Positions 48,901-62,163 of a stretch of DNA of 64,000 bases are shown here, one piece after another. The notes under the pieces are model-generated. The model saw nothing but the letters and a program-made list of their open reading frames with translations, was not told where the DNA came from and made no database searches. Numbering within the stretch: the first letter of the stretch is position 1; every line of letters starts with the position of its first letter. Location of the stretch: positions 20,535,869-20,599,868 of the forward strand of contig CM035809.1 in NCBI GenBank assembly GCA_020466095.1, given 5' to 3'. The position numbers and the translations under genes were made by a program. This DNA comes from Chlorops oryzae. Lineage: Eukaryota > Arthropoda > Insecta > Diptera > Chloropidae.

Positions 48901-50000
48901 ATTCGTCTGATTTTCTTCCTCGCTACTCCCTCCTCCACCCTTCCGCTCCCTTGCATTTAGCTCTTAAGCCATTAAAAATAAAAAAAATATGCTGAAATCA
49001 CACTCAGAAAGATTTCTCGATGCTATTAGGAGGGGAGGAGAGGGAGATTTTCGTCCCTTTGGCATGGAAAGTGCCAAGAAAGTGCATGACTGAAATTCTT
49101 ATCGCGGGATTTTTCATCAAATGCGAGCATTCCTTGAATTTCAAAGACATTTCCCCCCACATCCCCCTACCCAACTCCTATCAAAATCACAGTCTATTGC
49201 TTGCGACATGAGACGTCTCAATATGCATCCTAATGCAAGGACTCTTTCATCCGATGATTTCCTCTTTGTTTGCCTCGGTGGTGTGCGGCTTTTGCGGCTT
49301 TTCTGTGCTTTTCCTTCAGATTTTTCTTTCATATTCAGCAGATTTTCCATTTTAGCTCCTATGAAGCGTGATTTTTTACTGTTTATTCCACTGGCTTTGT
49401 CACCCTTCATTCCGTCACTCTGGTCGTGACACCTTCACCCATGCATCCATGCATTCAGTGAGTGCTAGCCTTCGAGTCTGCCTGCTTTCGTGGGCAACTC
49501 CCTTCCTGAGTGGCTTGCTTTCCTTAATTCGATCATAAACCGACCGCGCGCTCTCACCGAAATTTCATTTTTATATTTTCTCTTCTATTTGAAAATTATG
49601 TGTTCATAGTTAATTTACATAATTTGCATAATTTTGCGTCATCATTAGGCCGATTGTTGGTTGTGACAGTCATCATTTTGGGCCCATTCAGCTCTACTTC
49701 GGCTCGACGGCGTCCACGCCATCCACTCTTCCGGTTATTTCGATACCGACGCATTTCGATAAACATTCATATGTGGCAGCATTGAAATTCGAATATCGAT
49801 TAGTATTGGGAGTAAATTTATTCGGAGCGTTGCGTTACATCCTTTCAACCCACCCACCCACACTAACAGCCAGAGCAACATCCAAAGCTCTTCAAAGGCA
49901 GGGCAATGGGAGGGCAACGGCAGGCAGTGAAGCGGCCCACAAAATGCAAATTTATTCAATCGCGTAAATCGATTTGTTACGTTCCTTTTTTCCTTTCTTA
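45936..50000. other. Gene-less stretch
   Basis: Ordinary fly non-coding sequence. Short frames (for example 47430-47720 and 49121-49429) have no recognisable domain. No supported element. Confidence 0.4.
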
Positions 50001-53000
50001 TCGCACTTTTTCGCTTTTTTATTTGATTTCGTTTATTTGTTTCTTAAAAGGTCCCTTTGGGAACACTGAATGTACACCACCCTCGCCCACCATTTGAGGG
50101 GTGGGGTTGTGGAGCTTGTAAACATATTGTACAAATGTTCGAATTGCATTGCCATTTTCTCCATTAAAAAAATCCTCGCATTTTAAACTTTTATATTCGC
50201 CCTCTCTGGGCGATGGCGATGGGCGATGGGATGGGTGGGGGTGGAAAAGTTCGATCAAAGTCGAATTTGAAAAGGAATTTTTCAGCAACGATTGAACTCA
50301 TAAAAAAGCGGGAATAATTCACGGAAAATGAAATGCTATATTTTATGTGATACGGTTCATTAACAGGTCTGAGTGCCTCAGAGAAACCGAAAAGCCGAGA
50401 CGCCAAAAAGTAGACCTTTTTATTTTACATTCTTTTTCGATTTCGTTTGATTTGACACGTTGATTATTTGGGTCCATAAATTTCCATTCGGCCGTTTATT
50501 TTAAATTCGTGTTTTCACATTATAAGCTCCGCGGCTCTTTGGGGGTTACCTGGGATCGGTCTTAATGGATTATGGTTGAGGATGCTCTCATAAAATGGCC
50601 GCAGAGTTCAGACTTCAATCGGGGATTAAATTCGGCCTTCCCGAAGGATGAAATCGAATTCGAAAACATGAAACTGTGGCTCGAAAAAAATCTTTTATTT
50701 CAAGGAATGAATTTATGGCGGTTTTATTGTTATTCGCGTCATTTGCTGCGATTCCGGCGAGAATCGGACGAGAGCAGCGAGCGTTAAAAGTTATTTACTT
50801 TTCAAGTCTAGATAAACTGGTCCAGATTTAGTCATGAATTTGCGTCTTAAGAAAGAATCGTGAGAATTGCACCGCGCGATGACTTAATCGAAAACGAGGT
50901 CAAGGACCTCGGTAAGCGACTCTCAAGGCGAACCGAAGCCACGAGCTCGTTAGTATGTGAGCACCTGCGCATTCAGAAAATTAGATCAAATATTGCAAAA
51001 GCAGTCGAACGAAGTCGATTTTCGATCTTATTGCGACTGCGTACAGCGAATCGGATTCGATGGCTTTTCAATCGTCAAACGCATGCGCACAATTCAGACC
51101 GATTTGTGTAGGCAATATTTCTTTATTTCAGCAATTCAGACGAGCCGAGCGATCATCGAAGCTAAATGATCCACTTTGCGTCGCTCAAAAACTCTGCAGC
51201 TGCTCACATCGAATTCTCTGACATTTCCAGGTCGATTTTTGACAAGCGAACCATCGAACTATGGCAGTGGCGCGGATGTGGAGGATCTCAGAGTAGATAT
51301 TTCTTAAATCGAAGAAATTTCGCTCCATAACAATGGCTAAAAGAATGGAGAAAAATTGTCTCTTCTATGTAAATATGACCCTCAATGTCTCCTGCCTCGA
51401 AGCCACAGAAAATTCGAAGCTGTCCGATTAAAAGCCTCCACAATGGACTGATGAACTCGTTTTTTATCACCTCAATTTAGATTCTATTCAATTTTAGTGA
51501 AAAATCTTCTCTTTATATGGCTGGCTCCACAGAAATCCGATTTTATGGAGGCCTTTCGACACTTCCCAGGGATTTCCCCTCTTCATGGAATCTCGCATCA
51601 CGTTCTCCTCACACCTGATAAAGCCATACTCTCTCTTATCTAATCTCGTCTTCGTCTTCTCGACTGGTAAACAAACACGACTTTTAGGCATTTTGAAGTT
51701 AAACTGATTTACTTAAAAAAAAGCAAACAATGTCGACGCGTTTCGAGCAGCGCTCGGCTGGCTGAGGAGCATCGAAGGCGGCGGTTGCCACGAAATCAAA
51801 TTCAGATTAATCGACGATAGAAAATTCTCATTAAAAACTGCTAAAGCAGCGCATAATCATCGCCACGCTTGATTGCGTTCGGCGGTAATGAAAAATGCAT
51901 TTTTTACCTCCGCGCCATCGTCTTCCGTGAGTGACAACGAGTGGAGGGCAACGACTCGCGAAGGATGACATTCCCGCATAAATACATACCCACGATTCCA
52001 TGTCGACATAACTGCAGACATGGCGGACCACATTCACGTACGCGCCGAACACGTCGAGTGATTACCCGAAAGGACTCGTCACCGGGATACGTGCGTTCGG
52101 TTTCCTTCGTTCGTTCGTTAGTCCCGTTTCGTCATTGAATCAGCGAGAGAATTTGATGAATTATTCCGGCGCACAAGGTTGGCAAGGATTAGCGTCTGCC
52201 AGAGCTAGAGCCAGAGCCATAGCCACAGCACGTAGCCAGGCTACTCGTTCAGGCATTAAAAATTTATATTCCTACTCGACCTTGCTGGCGGCAAAAAAGT
52301 TCTCAAGTGGCTCACGTACCCGTCCCGACCTACCCCGCACCGGCAGAGCAAACATCACGTAAAGTATGCCGCGACGGATGGCAGACAAACATTGAAACGG
52401 AGAGAACTTTTGGGGTTGATAGTCATTCGGTAGCCGTGCTGAGGACCATCAAATACAAAAATGATTAGAGAAGGAGAATGGGACGAAGATGGAGAGGAAA
52501 ATGGAAGAGGAAGAGACGAGGAAACAAAGAAGTTGGCAAATACTGACAGAATGAGTAAATAAAGGAAAATTACGAATTGTTATTCGTTTTCAAGTGGCCA
52601 GGAAAGCACTTCAACCGGGAATATTTCGCCGTGACTGGTCCCTTCAATGCAGTACCGTAACAGGACCAGAAGCAGCAACAGTTGTGGTTTGAGAGAAAGA
52701 GACGGACGATAGAAAAAATCGTTAAACTCATATTAATCGAGGCATGGAAGTCGCCTGATTCCTGATTTGTGAGCATGACTCCAACTTCATACTTCGCCAC
52801 CTCTTGCCGGGAAGTGCTCTAGAGCATGATGAGGTAGATGAGGTCGTTATATGTAAGTCAATGTCATAGCGAGGGATTATGTCTATTTATTTTTGAATTT
52901 ATTCTTGAAATATTGATCGTTTATAAATCAATTTGAAATCACTTTTATTTTCCTTTTTCCCATCTTTCTTTTTTAATTTAATTTCAACGTGTTTCTGATG

Positions 53001-55622
53001 GCCTATGTTCACTAACGACCCACTGGTCAGTGAGGAGTTAAGGGGCTTTTTCGATTAAATTAAGCAAAAATCATTTTCATGTTCATCTTCGATGTTTACG
53101 GCACGGAGCTTTGGCCGTCGTCACAGCTTCTGATGCTGCATCCAATTACCGAAAGCTTCAAGGATAGAAAATCCCCATCAACGGTCTGTGTTAGTGCATC
53201 GTGTTCTCCTGTGCTGTTCTTTTGTGTTCTCGGTCTGCCGCCAACCTGTCTGCGTTACATTGTCGTAAGCAATTAAGGGACGATTGTTACTTTTGCCTCG
53301 ATACTTCGGTTTTGTTATTTATTCCTAGAGTTTTTCCTTTTTTCTCTCAGCATTTCGGCATTTCGACAAACGCTTGCCGACTTCCTTCCGCGTCTCGAGT
53401 TCTTTTCGATTAATTTAGAGATTCTTTCGGTCATGTAAAACGAGGCGAGAATTCCCTTCTACCTTCTCATCGAAATCTTCGCTGTTTTTCTCCGCGGCTT
53501 TCGTGACTTTTCCTCTTGATTTGAGCTGCAATTCCATTCATTTGTTAATGCATTTATTCCATTCCTTTGTTCGCAACATGCGCCCGTCGTAACACGTTGT
53601 CCTTGCCGCTCACGTGCGTACCAAAATCTCCGTCACTCTACCCTTTATCGTATAGCATGATATGTGATTCTGTGGGCGTTATGGGCTGTTCACACTGCTG
53701 TGTGGTATCGTTAAAATCGTGTGCGGCAATTTCTTCTTTTATGTGCATTCCTTCCGTCTACCTTCCGCTCTCCTTTTCTGTTGAACCGATTATTGCTGTG
53801 ATATAAGAAGGCACGCCGTCTTCAACCCTATTTCACAGCATCCATCCATTTACTACTCACCCACTCAGTCGCTCACCCACTCACTCAGTCACATAACCGC
53901 CGCCGCAGTTTTTGTAGCGCTGAGGCTGATTGATGCTGCTGTTCCGGCGAAGCTTTTGCAACGTCGACATTTTTGATGGGATAGTTAGCGATAGTCGGAA
54001 ATATGACATCTCAGCTTAGCGGTGATTTGGGAAATTCCATAACATTTTCCTACATTTTCCTGCGATTTTCTACATTAATCAAATCATTCCTTAAGGTCCT
54101 TAAGTTCCTCACCGTCCTTGCTATTTTTGATTTGTGGCTACATCAGATTCCCTCTACAAAAATTATGCATAAATTCTCTTTTGACATGGGGGTAATTTCT
54201 TATCTAATTTTTTCCTCCTTTTTTTTCATGTCTCCTGACATCAAAAACATATTTCTTGATTTACAGGGTGACAAATAATCTCATTACCATATTTTAAACA
54301 TGCACTTCCCATCGTCCTCCTGCTGTCTTCTACCTTCTGTCTTCTTTCCCGAACTGTGAAGAACACGTTTGGCCCTTGGCAGCAGGAGCAGTCATCTCAC
54401 TTGACAGCAGGTACAAAATCTGCGGTTTTGAACGCGTGAGACGACGCGTCTCTGAAGGGGATCTACTATACATATATATATATATATCTTTTTTTTTTTA
54501 TCGCATCTTATTCATCATTTCATCCCCTACAGGACACGGCCGGCAGTTTTATTGCTTTATTCATCACTTTATGGCTGCACAGAAGACAATCCCGTTAGCT
54601 CAACTGAAACTCATAATTCTCTTCTTTACCTTCCAATCTTTAATCTCTCGCTCGTTGTTGCTGTGCTACACAATTATCTTAGGATTATTTTCAGGATATC
54701 ACGTCTCCTCACCATATTTATTTATTTTTTTTTTTTTCGTTGTTTACACAAGAGAGAAGTGTGTTTAGAGGTGAGTCGAGGATTTCGAAGAAATTGAAAA
54801 AATCTAATTTAAAAATCTTAAAATAATTTTATGCCTCTCTGTTCTTCTTTCTTATATTTTTGTTTTCTTAGCTTCGAATTTTTTGAGTCTCTGAAAAGGA
54901 TCGGGGAAAGTGTTGGGCCACACTTTTCATTGTGTGTTATCTTGGGACATATTTATTTTTCATCCATATCAAGGCGGCTTCTGTGTACGGATTTTTCTCC
55001 TTTCTCATTTCAAATACAATGAGGAAATATATCATGAAAGACCCTCGGAAAGTAATTAATTCAATCGCAAATTGTGCGGCAATCGAGAAAAGAGATTGGA
55101 AGAGATAAAGATATTAATTTTTAAAAAAATTGTTGCATGCGAGAAACATTTATGTAGCATGCAACAATGCTGTCAGAGTAAATGAACAAGGCTTTATACA
55201 CAATTCTTCACATGGATGATAAGAACTTTTTTTTTAAATCTGATCACTAAATCAGAAGACCATGAAAAGCCTTTCAGAAAATTTCTTTTTGTCTTCTCTT
55301 CTAATCTTATAAAATATATATATATACCTACCTAATAATAATAATCTTATCTAAGGGAGGGAGGCACTTGTCGGTCATACGGGAGGAAGGCGTGATGATA
55401 AGGAGACTTTCAAAGCATTTTATTTACTCGAATGGACTCTGTCATGAGCTGTCATATTTTGTTGTCATAAATAGCGAAGAAAAAATATTAAAAATATTTA
55501 TTTAGTTTTAACACGCTCCTTCGTGAGTCAACAGATGAAAGAAGTTGATATAATTTTTGAGCCCTATTCTAATGATCATTAACGAACACAATTAGTCGAT
55601 AAAATTGTCTATTATGTTTTAT
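50001..55622. other. Gene-less stretch with a few unexplained open frames
   Basis: Open frames at 50860-51169 and 52135-52362 (Arg/Ala-rich, with GCCAGAGCTAGAGCCAGAGC repeats) have moderately coding-like composition but no recognised domain or convincing splice sites. A TA microsatellite lies at about 54471-54488 and another near 55314-55325. Confidence 0.4.
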
Positions 55623-56123
55623 TACAGTGTACTCTATCCTTGCGGACACTCCTCTTAAGCGTACAATTTTTGGAAATGGTCTGGCGATCCTGCCACACTC
55701 AAATAGTTTCCTCTTAAGCGGACTCCTCTGTAAAGCGGTCATACTTTTCGGTTCCGCAGTGCCCGCTTAAGAGAGAGTACACTGTATTATTATTTTTTGT
55801 TATTATTATTTTTTGTTATTATTATTTTATTTTTTTTTTAAACGACAATTTTTGGAAATGGTCTGGCGATCCTGCCACTCAAATAGTTTCCTCTTAAGCG
55901 GAAACCTCTGTTAATCGGGCATATCTTTTGGTTCCGCTAAAGAGAGAGTACACTGTATTATTATTTTTTGTTATTATTATTTTTTATTTTTTTTTTTAAA
56001 CCGACATTTTAAGGAATGGTCTGGCGATCCTGCCACTCAAATATTTTCCTCTTAAACGGAAACCTCTGTTAATCGGGCATACTTTTCGGGCCCGCAGGTG
56101 TCCGCTTAAGAGAGTACACTGTA
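55623..56123. mobile_element. TACAGTGTACTCT TIR element, triple-unit array
   Basis: The left end is TACAGTGTACTCTATCCTTG and the inverted right end is TACAGTGTACTCTCTTAAGC; both continue into GCGGACAC. TA forms both borders, as in pogo/Tc1-like elements. Inside are three units sharing GGTCTGGCGATCCTGCCAC and CTCAAATA(G/T)TTTCCTCTTAA, with TTATTATTTTT spacers. No transposase frame. Sister of the array at 25485-26032. Confidence 0.75.
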
Positions 56124-56171
56124 TTATTATTTATTATTATTTTTTATTTATTTTCCCTCGTTTCGAGGCAA

Positions 56172-56728
56172 ACAGTGGCATCCGAAAGGGGGTGTTTTTT
56201 TTTAGGCGTTTTTGAGCCCGATACAAAGTACGAAAACATAAAGGAATACAGGAGAAAATAGTCAGTAAAGACACATATTTTGTTCTTAAGTCTCCCCTCC
56301 CGAATTGATTTTCTAACTACGCCCCTGCTGTAAAGAGTAGTAGAAAAATTTGTTTTCCTTTATTTTTATTTTTCTTTATTTATTTTCCCTCGTTTTGAGA
56401 TCATTCTTGAAAACAGTGACGTCTGAAGGAGATGATTTTTTTTTGTGGCCGGGGATTATCGAACTCCCGAAGACATTCGAAAAGTGCTAAAGGAACACAT
56501 AAGATAAAATAGTCAGAACTATCCTGAAATGATATTCCCATCTCAACGGTCAAATCCAGGGAACAGTGGCATCCATAGGGGGTGATTTTGTGGATCTCAA
56601 CCCCTCCGCCCCCAAAGTACGAGGAGCAGTCCCAAAGGAACACAATAGATTAGTCAGGCACGATACAAAATTTTTAATGCCTATAAGAACCCTCCCAAAA
56701 TGATTTTCTGCCTACGCGCCTGCTCGAC
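56172..56728. mobile_element. Cluster of CAGTGGCAT-ended hAT-like repeats
   Basis: CAGTG(G/A)C(A/G)TC recurs at about 56174, 56415 and 56564, each time followed by GGGGGTG or GGAGATG. Matching TTTTCTAACTACGCCCCTG and TTTTCTGCCTACGCGCCTG occur near 56308 and 56705; inverted, these read CAGG.GCGTAG. A related piece lies near 6800-6920. Individual borders are uncertain. Confidence 0.5.
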
Positions 56729-57075
56729 AGTGGTGAAAAAACTCGTTTTTCTATACCTATAGTTTTTGAATTTTTTTTGGAAATTTTTTTTTATAAATTT
56801 ATTTATAAATAATTAAAAAAAAACGCCATCTGATCTCACGGCCAAGCCCAGAGGGGGGACCGTTTAAACGACTCATTTGAACTTTTTGTTTGTTTGAACG
56901 ACCGAGAATTTGTGGTCGCTCATAAATAAAAATAAAATAAAATTTAAATTAAATTGAATCCAATAATTTTTTGTTTGCTCGCTTCTCATTCGATAGACAA
57001 AAAAGTTGGTGCGCCGCAATTGCCTTAACGAACATCGATCAATTTATTTTATCTGATTATTTGTTTTATTTATTT
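56729..57075. other. Gene-less AT-rich stretch
   Basis: T- and A-runs with no supported feature. Confidence 0.5.
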
Positions 57076-57130
57076 ATTTTGCTGGCTTTTGGCATTGTCT
57101 TCAAATTGAAATGCCAAAAGCCAGCAAAAT
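57076..57130. repeat. Perfect 21-bp inverted repeat (hairpin, 13-nt loop)
   Basis: The left arm 57076-57096 contains GCTGGCTTTTGGCATT. The right arm 57110-57130 is its exact complement, AATGCCAAAAGCCAGC. Four flanking T/A pairs and one A/T pair extend the stem to 21 bp. The loop is 13 nt. Pairing stops at both ends. It is shorter than a typical pre-miRNA. Confidence 0.9.
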
Positions 57131-59224
57131 TGAAATTGATTATTTTTATTTTTATTTTAATGAACGATTTATTTGTGACTCTTGAAGCGACAAGCAGCGA
57201 CAGCTTTTTATTTTATTGTTGCACACACAATGACCAACGAAATTTTTCTACACTCTTGAAGCAAGTTGAATTTCCAGTTCTGGTTTTTTCCATAATTCAC
57301 TTTTTTTTCGATGACCTAAAAACTGTCCAAAGTCTTTAAAGAACGCGAATGCTTAAGAGACCGAACTTTGTTTCGTTTAATGACTAAGTGGACAGAAATC
57401 GCGACGTTTTTTCGATTTATTTTCAAATAATTTTTTTATCCTCCGAAAACGTGTTCATAGTTTTTTTTTAACACTGCACTCCGAAAGCCACCGAATAGTC
57501 TCTCGCATGCGATATTTCCGTTGGAGTTTGGTCACAGCTATCGTCATCGTTCGCCGTTCGTGTGGGATCCGTTGGCGTTTTTTTTTTTTTTTTTAGTTTT
57601 TCCCGCAAGCACGTTTAATTTTATTCAAAAGCGACGAACTTGAATTCATTAAAGCCGAAATTTGTTGCGACTTTTCGACTTTTTTATTCACGATTCGAAA
57701 AAAAATTTGCAAAAAAAAAACACGGAAATGTGGACACGTTTTCTCTTCCGTTTTTCACAAAAGCTTGTTTTTCCGCATCAAAAACAATTTTTAGTTTCCT
57801 GAACCTCTTTTTTCGATTCTTCTCGACTCCTTCTGATGAGTTACGCATGAAAGTGAACTAATTTCGAGTTTGAGCCCGAATCGACTCGATCATCGACCTT
57901 CGAACTTCGACAAGTTTTCCATATTTTTTTTACTGTATTTTCTTGGTTCAAAGTTGTACGCCTTTTTGCCTCGCCGCTGATCATTAAGATCATTTTGTGG
58001 TGATTTCCAATAGATTTCTCTGGAGCTAATGACTCCGATTCGTGGCTCAAGTTTAATTTTCATTCTTTGAACTATTTTTTCATGATTTTCTTTGTTTAAC
58101 TAATTCGATTTTAAATGCTTATTTTAGTGTTTCGGAACTTTTCGAAAGAAACTTCCCGCGCGCGTATTTCTCTCATGGAACTCTTGGCAATATGCACAGC
58201 AGCCAGGCATGCCAATGCTCCGTATGCCGCGGTCCCCCCGATGGGCGTTAATTTATTGGGAATTGATTAATGATTCTGGTTTCTTGATGCGCTCGCCGTT
58301 TGAGTTTAATTACAGCCTTCGAGTGCAGATCCTCGCGAGGAAAGGGAGACTCAGGCTGCTCTGAATGCACTAAATTTCATTGAAACTATAAAGACGGTAT
58401 TTTTTCCATTGTTTCTCGCCATTTCGTCGTTGGTTTTTTGCTGTTGTTTTATTTTTACTCAGACCTGAGCATAATTTCGGGTTTAATGAAGACGAAAACA
58501 AAACGTGGACGTCCACATTTCGCTGAGCTCCAATAGTCCAAAGTGGAAAAAGGTCGGTCATTGCGCTTGGCCTTTTCGTGTTATTTCTGCTCACGGGGGG
58601 AAAAAAGTTTACAAAACCATTTCTTTTCTATGGGCAATTCCATCACTTGGAAGGTATTTATTTATTTATTTGGATTCGGATAGACAAATTCGTGTTTGCT
58701 TTGAAATGACGATGAAGTAAACATGATAAAAATGTGATGGAAGACAGAAAGCTCATTGCGGGAAGCATTGCCAAAGGATTTCGATTTCGATTTCGATTTC
58801 TTTGAATTTCGTTTTATGGCCGAGAAGCAATTTTCCTTTGAGCTTCTTTCAGTTGCGGGTTTTTATCATTAAAAATCAATAAAAAATTTTCATTGCTCAA
58901 TTTTGATTTCTTCCTTCGCTCTAAACCGATTTCGAAATACATAATCGCCGCTGTTAAGTGCTGCAAGCATTTTCCGTTCGAATTGTTGTTGAAATCACTT
59001 CAAGAAGTCAAGCAACGATATTGAATTTTATCTAAAATCATTGTTGGATCGGCTGGTTTTGTTTGCTTTGTTCTTAGGACTTTTTTTTTCAGTTATCACA
59101 AGTCCGAGAGCTGCTCATAAATCATTTCAGTAGTTGTTTTTAACACATTTTTGATTATTATTTATTTTTACTTTTTTATATTTTATTCATCTATTAAATC
59201 GTTTTTTTTTATATCTTTTACTCA
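57131..59224. other. Gene-less stretch
   Basis: Contains a GATTTC hexamer repeat near 58780-58800. No supported gene; frames at 57640-57861 and 58370-58720 lack domains. Confidence 0.45.
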
Positions 59225-59393
59225 TTAACCCTCTAATTCCTGGCTCCGTCTCTAGACATACTTTTTTCGAACAAATTGCCAAAAAAAACTATGTAATAAT
59301 AATTATTTCAGATTCATGTTTTTCTACCCAAAACTAGTCATATCTAAACTTTTCATTGAAAAAAAAAAAAAAAATGTGGCATTAGAGGGTTAA
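59225..59393. mobile_element. piggyBac-like MITE
   Basis: Bounded by TTAA at both ends. The left end is TTAACCCTCTAATTCC and the right end is GGCATTAGAGGGTTAA, agreeing at 11 of 12 bp after the TTAA. TTAA target duplication and CCC...GGG ends are the hallmark of piggyBac. Non-coding interior. Confidence 0.75.
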
Positions 59394-59472
59394 TTGTTTA
59401 TTTTTTTTATTTTAAACTCACTTTTTTTATTGTTTTCTCGATATTTTATTCATTTTTCCCCATTTTTTTTTA

Positions 59473-59637
59473 TTAACCCTTCAATTCCTAGTGTCACCTC
59501 CAGATGACAAAGGTTTATTATTTTTCTTTTGTGCTGCAGCTGAAATTTTCATACGTATTTTCAAAATAGGTAAAAGAAAATTCACTGCATAAAATTTTAA
59601 AATGATAAAAAATATGTCATGAAAATAAATGGGTTAA
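59473..59637. mobile_element. Second piggyBac-like MITE, eroded
   Basis: The left end is TTAACCCTTCAATTCC, close to the previous element. The right border is AAATGGGTTAA, where only the last bases agree. Non-coding. Confidence 0.55.
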
Positions 59638-59699
59638 ACATTTTTTTTCATATTTATTTCTAGTCACGAAGAAGTCATTCTATGCCACTTTAGTGAAAA

Positions 59700-59895
59700 A
59701 TAAGAGCCGAATTTGCATTTCTCTGACATGGGAATGGACGGGTTAATTTCGTATTTATTTATATATAAGCATATTTAATTTTGTTTTAAATTTTTTTTAT
59801 TTTTTATAAGTTTAAAATAAAATAAAGTAATCATCCGATTTAGCATTTTCTCTGACATGGGAATGGAAGGGTTAATTTCGTATTTATTTATAATA
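59700..59895. repeat. Direct repeat of a piggyBac-like right end
   Basis: CTCTGACATGGGAATGGA(C/A)GGGTTAATTTCG followed by TATTTATTTATA occurs at about 59724 and again at about 59850, a 126-bp period. Each copy contains GGGTTAA, the inverse of the TTAACCC end seen nearby. Confidence 0.75.
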
Positions 59896-60230
59896 TATTA
59901 AATAAAAAAAATTTTTTTCATTTATTTATTTTCTGTTTTTGATTTATTTTTTACATCATTCCTTCTATTTTTTAACCATTTTTTATTTTAAAAATTTTTT
60001 TTTTATTCTCAATTTTTTATTCTTTGATTTTCTTTTTCTACATTTTTATTCATTTTTTTTCCAAATTTTTTCCTATTTTTCTCCTATTTTTAATTAATTT
60101 ATTTTTTTCTATTTTTTGTTTGAAAATTGATTTATTTTTTATATATTTTATTCGAATTTTTAAAATTATTTATTTTTTATTTTATTTATATTTTTTTTTT
60201 TTTAATTTTTTATTCCTGTTTATTTGTTAA
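59896..60230. repeat. T-rich low-complexity tract
   Basis: Mostly T and A with TTTTTATTT strings. It gives spurious Phe/Ile-rich frames. Confidence 0.85.
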
Positions 60231-61129
60231 TTCACTCAAAAATCAAAAGACTTTCTTTCTTTCTTTTTGCTCCACCTCGAATCTTCATTATCATATTAAT
60301 TCGGTCATAAAAGAGTAATCGAAAGTTACGACCCAAAATGACTGTGACAAGCAGAAAGCAATTAAGTGCGATAAAAGAAAGAAAACAGCCGAAAACCGGT
60401 TCGGCTAACGAGCGAGACGATAAGTCTAGAACTCGTTCAAACTTGATCGAATATGGAAATCGGTTTCAAGGGGAAGAAAACTCGATCTCAAGGCCATCGA
60501 ATCGAATGCACTCCGATTTTATTATTCACAATAGGTACTCCGAATAGTTTAATAGCGACACTATTTAAAGTGTTTGTGTTCATACGTAAATATGTATTTG
60601 TACTGAAGTGGGTGGGTGTTTTGAAACGGTTGTTCAAATATTATGAAAATCCTCACAAAAGTGTAACAAATTGCTTGAGCCATTGTCTGAGCCACCACCC
60701 ACCACCATCGCTACGCTGCGCCGCGCTGCGTTGCTGCTTTCTTTTCTCTTTCGGGCAAAAATAAACAAATTAAGAAAATGTTTCGGCGAAAAATTCACCG
60801 CACAAAGTTGGCCCAATTCAATGGTTGACGCAATTCGGAACGGTATTTTTGTTGTTGTGGTTTTTGATGACTTTTCTAGCCTAAAGTCAATAAACTAATT
60901 TATTTAGGCACGCAATTATTTTTCTCATTAATTAATGTTAATCATCGACATTTTTTTATGGCGAATGTTCGTGTTTATTCACGATATACGAAGAAAATTT
61001 TGGCGATGATTTCAGGAGCGTGTATTTTCTCGTATATTTTTGACTTGTGGAAGTTCATGTTATTGAAGCCTTACTGTATTTATTGCAAAAAAAAATGTAC
61101 ATAAAATTTATATATAGCTTCGACTGAAA
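60231..61129. other. Gene-less stretch
   Basis: No supported gene. The frame at 60338-60547 is polar but has no recognisable domain. Confidence 0.45.
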
Positions 61130-61240
61130 AGTCCACTCGAGTCGACTTTCGATGTTAAGGTTAAGTGCACGGCCTCCCGGCGTAATTAATCAAAATTTTA
61201 TGATGATTTTTTGAGATGACGAAGTCTTTACATAAAAATT
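61130..61240. repeat. 110-bp direct repeat, left copy
   Basis: Shares CACTCGAGTCGACTTTC, GGTTAAGTGCACGGCCTCCC and GAGATGACGAAGTCTTT with 63797-63910, in the same orientation. The two copies bracket duplication copy 2. Confidence 0.9.
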
Positions 61241-62163
61241 TATATATAGCGGAAGCTATGAAAAAGTCATAATAAAGCCGAATGAAATCTTAAAAAGTGC
61301 ATCAATCTATTCCAATGCCGGTCATTGAAATAATCAGTCACTCTGTCATTAAACCGAGAACATGTTCATTGCCTGTTCGCGTAGACTGCTGCTCCCTCAT
61401 TTTCGGACAAAAATGAAATAAAAGAGCACTTCATATAATGACCCCTTGAGCACGCACCCAAGTGTCGAGGCGTGGAAAAATTTCGAGTGCTCGAGTGGAG
61501 CTTTGAGCGGCAGCTCCAAAACAAATTATTGAAGGCTTCAATTCGAATGCAGCCACCGCATCGCATTGCATTGTCCGGAGTTGTGTCGTCCTCCATTGTT
61601 TTCACTCATGAAACTGAAATTTCGAAGATAGGTAGGGACTTCCCCCGACTTTGCATCATCCCAGAGAGCTGTTGGTATTGATTTAATCAAGCGAATCAAG
61701 GCACTTGGCAATGAATCTTCCTTTTGAAATTGTATTTTTTTCCCCCCTGAGAGGTATTATTTTCACCTGTGAATGCACTTGAAATCGTTGATTGCGGCTC
61801 ATCATTAGCACTTTAAGTGGAAGAGAGAACCCCATTCTTATGTCATTATCCTCTGTCACAAGGAAACCCAAAATTAATTTTAAATTGAGTTGAAAGCATT
61901 TTTTTCCACGATTTAATTGAACGACCCTCGTAGTATAATTTGTTTAATTTATTTTTTTTCATGCAATATTTCATTGCTCACTTCCCTGACCGTCCTCAAA
62001 AAATTCGACCTCAAAATTTGCTATCAAAATATTTGATCAAACTGCAATTTGCCACGAAAATTGTTTTCCATTTTCAAAAGCCTGAGCAAATATTGGCACA
62101 TCCCTTTCCTTTGGAAATGAATTTTCAATTTTCGAATGAGCAAGGACTTCCGCGGGCTCGATG

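Noticed and set aside
50860..51169. Possible exon with coding-like composition
   Set aside because: Two overlapping frames are open, but neither has a recognised domain, and no good acceptor/donor pair was seen. It could be re-examined with RNA-seq.
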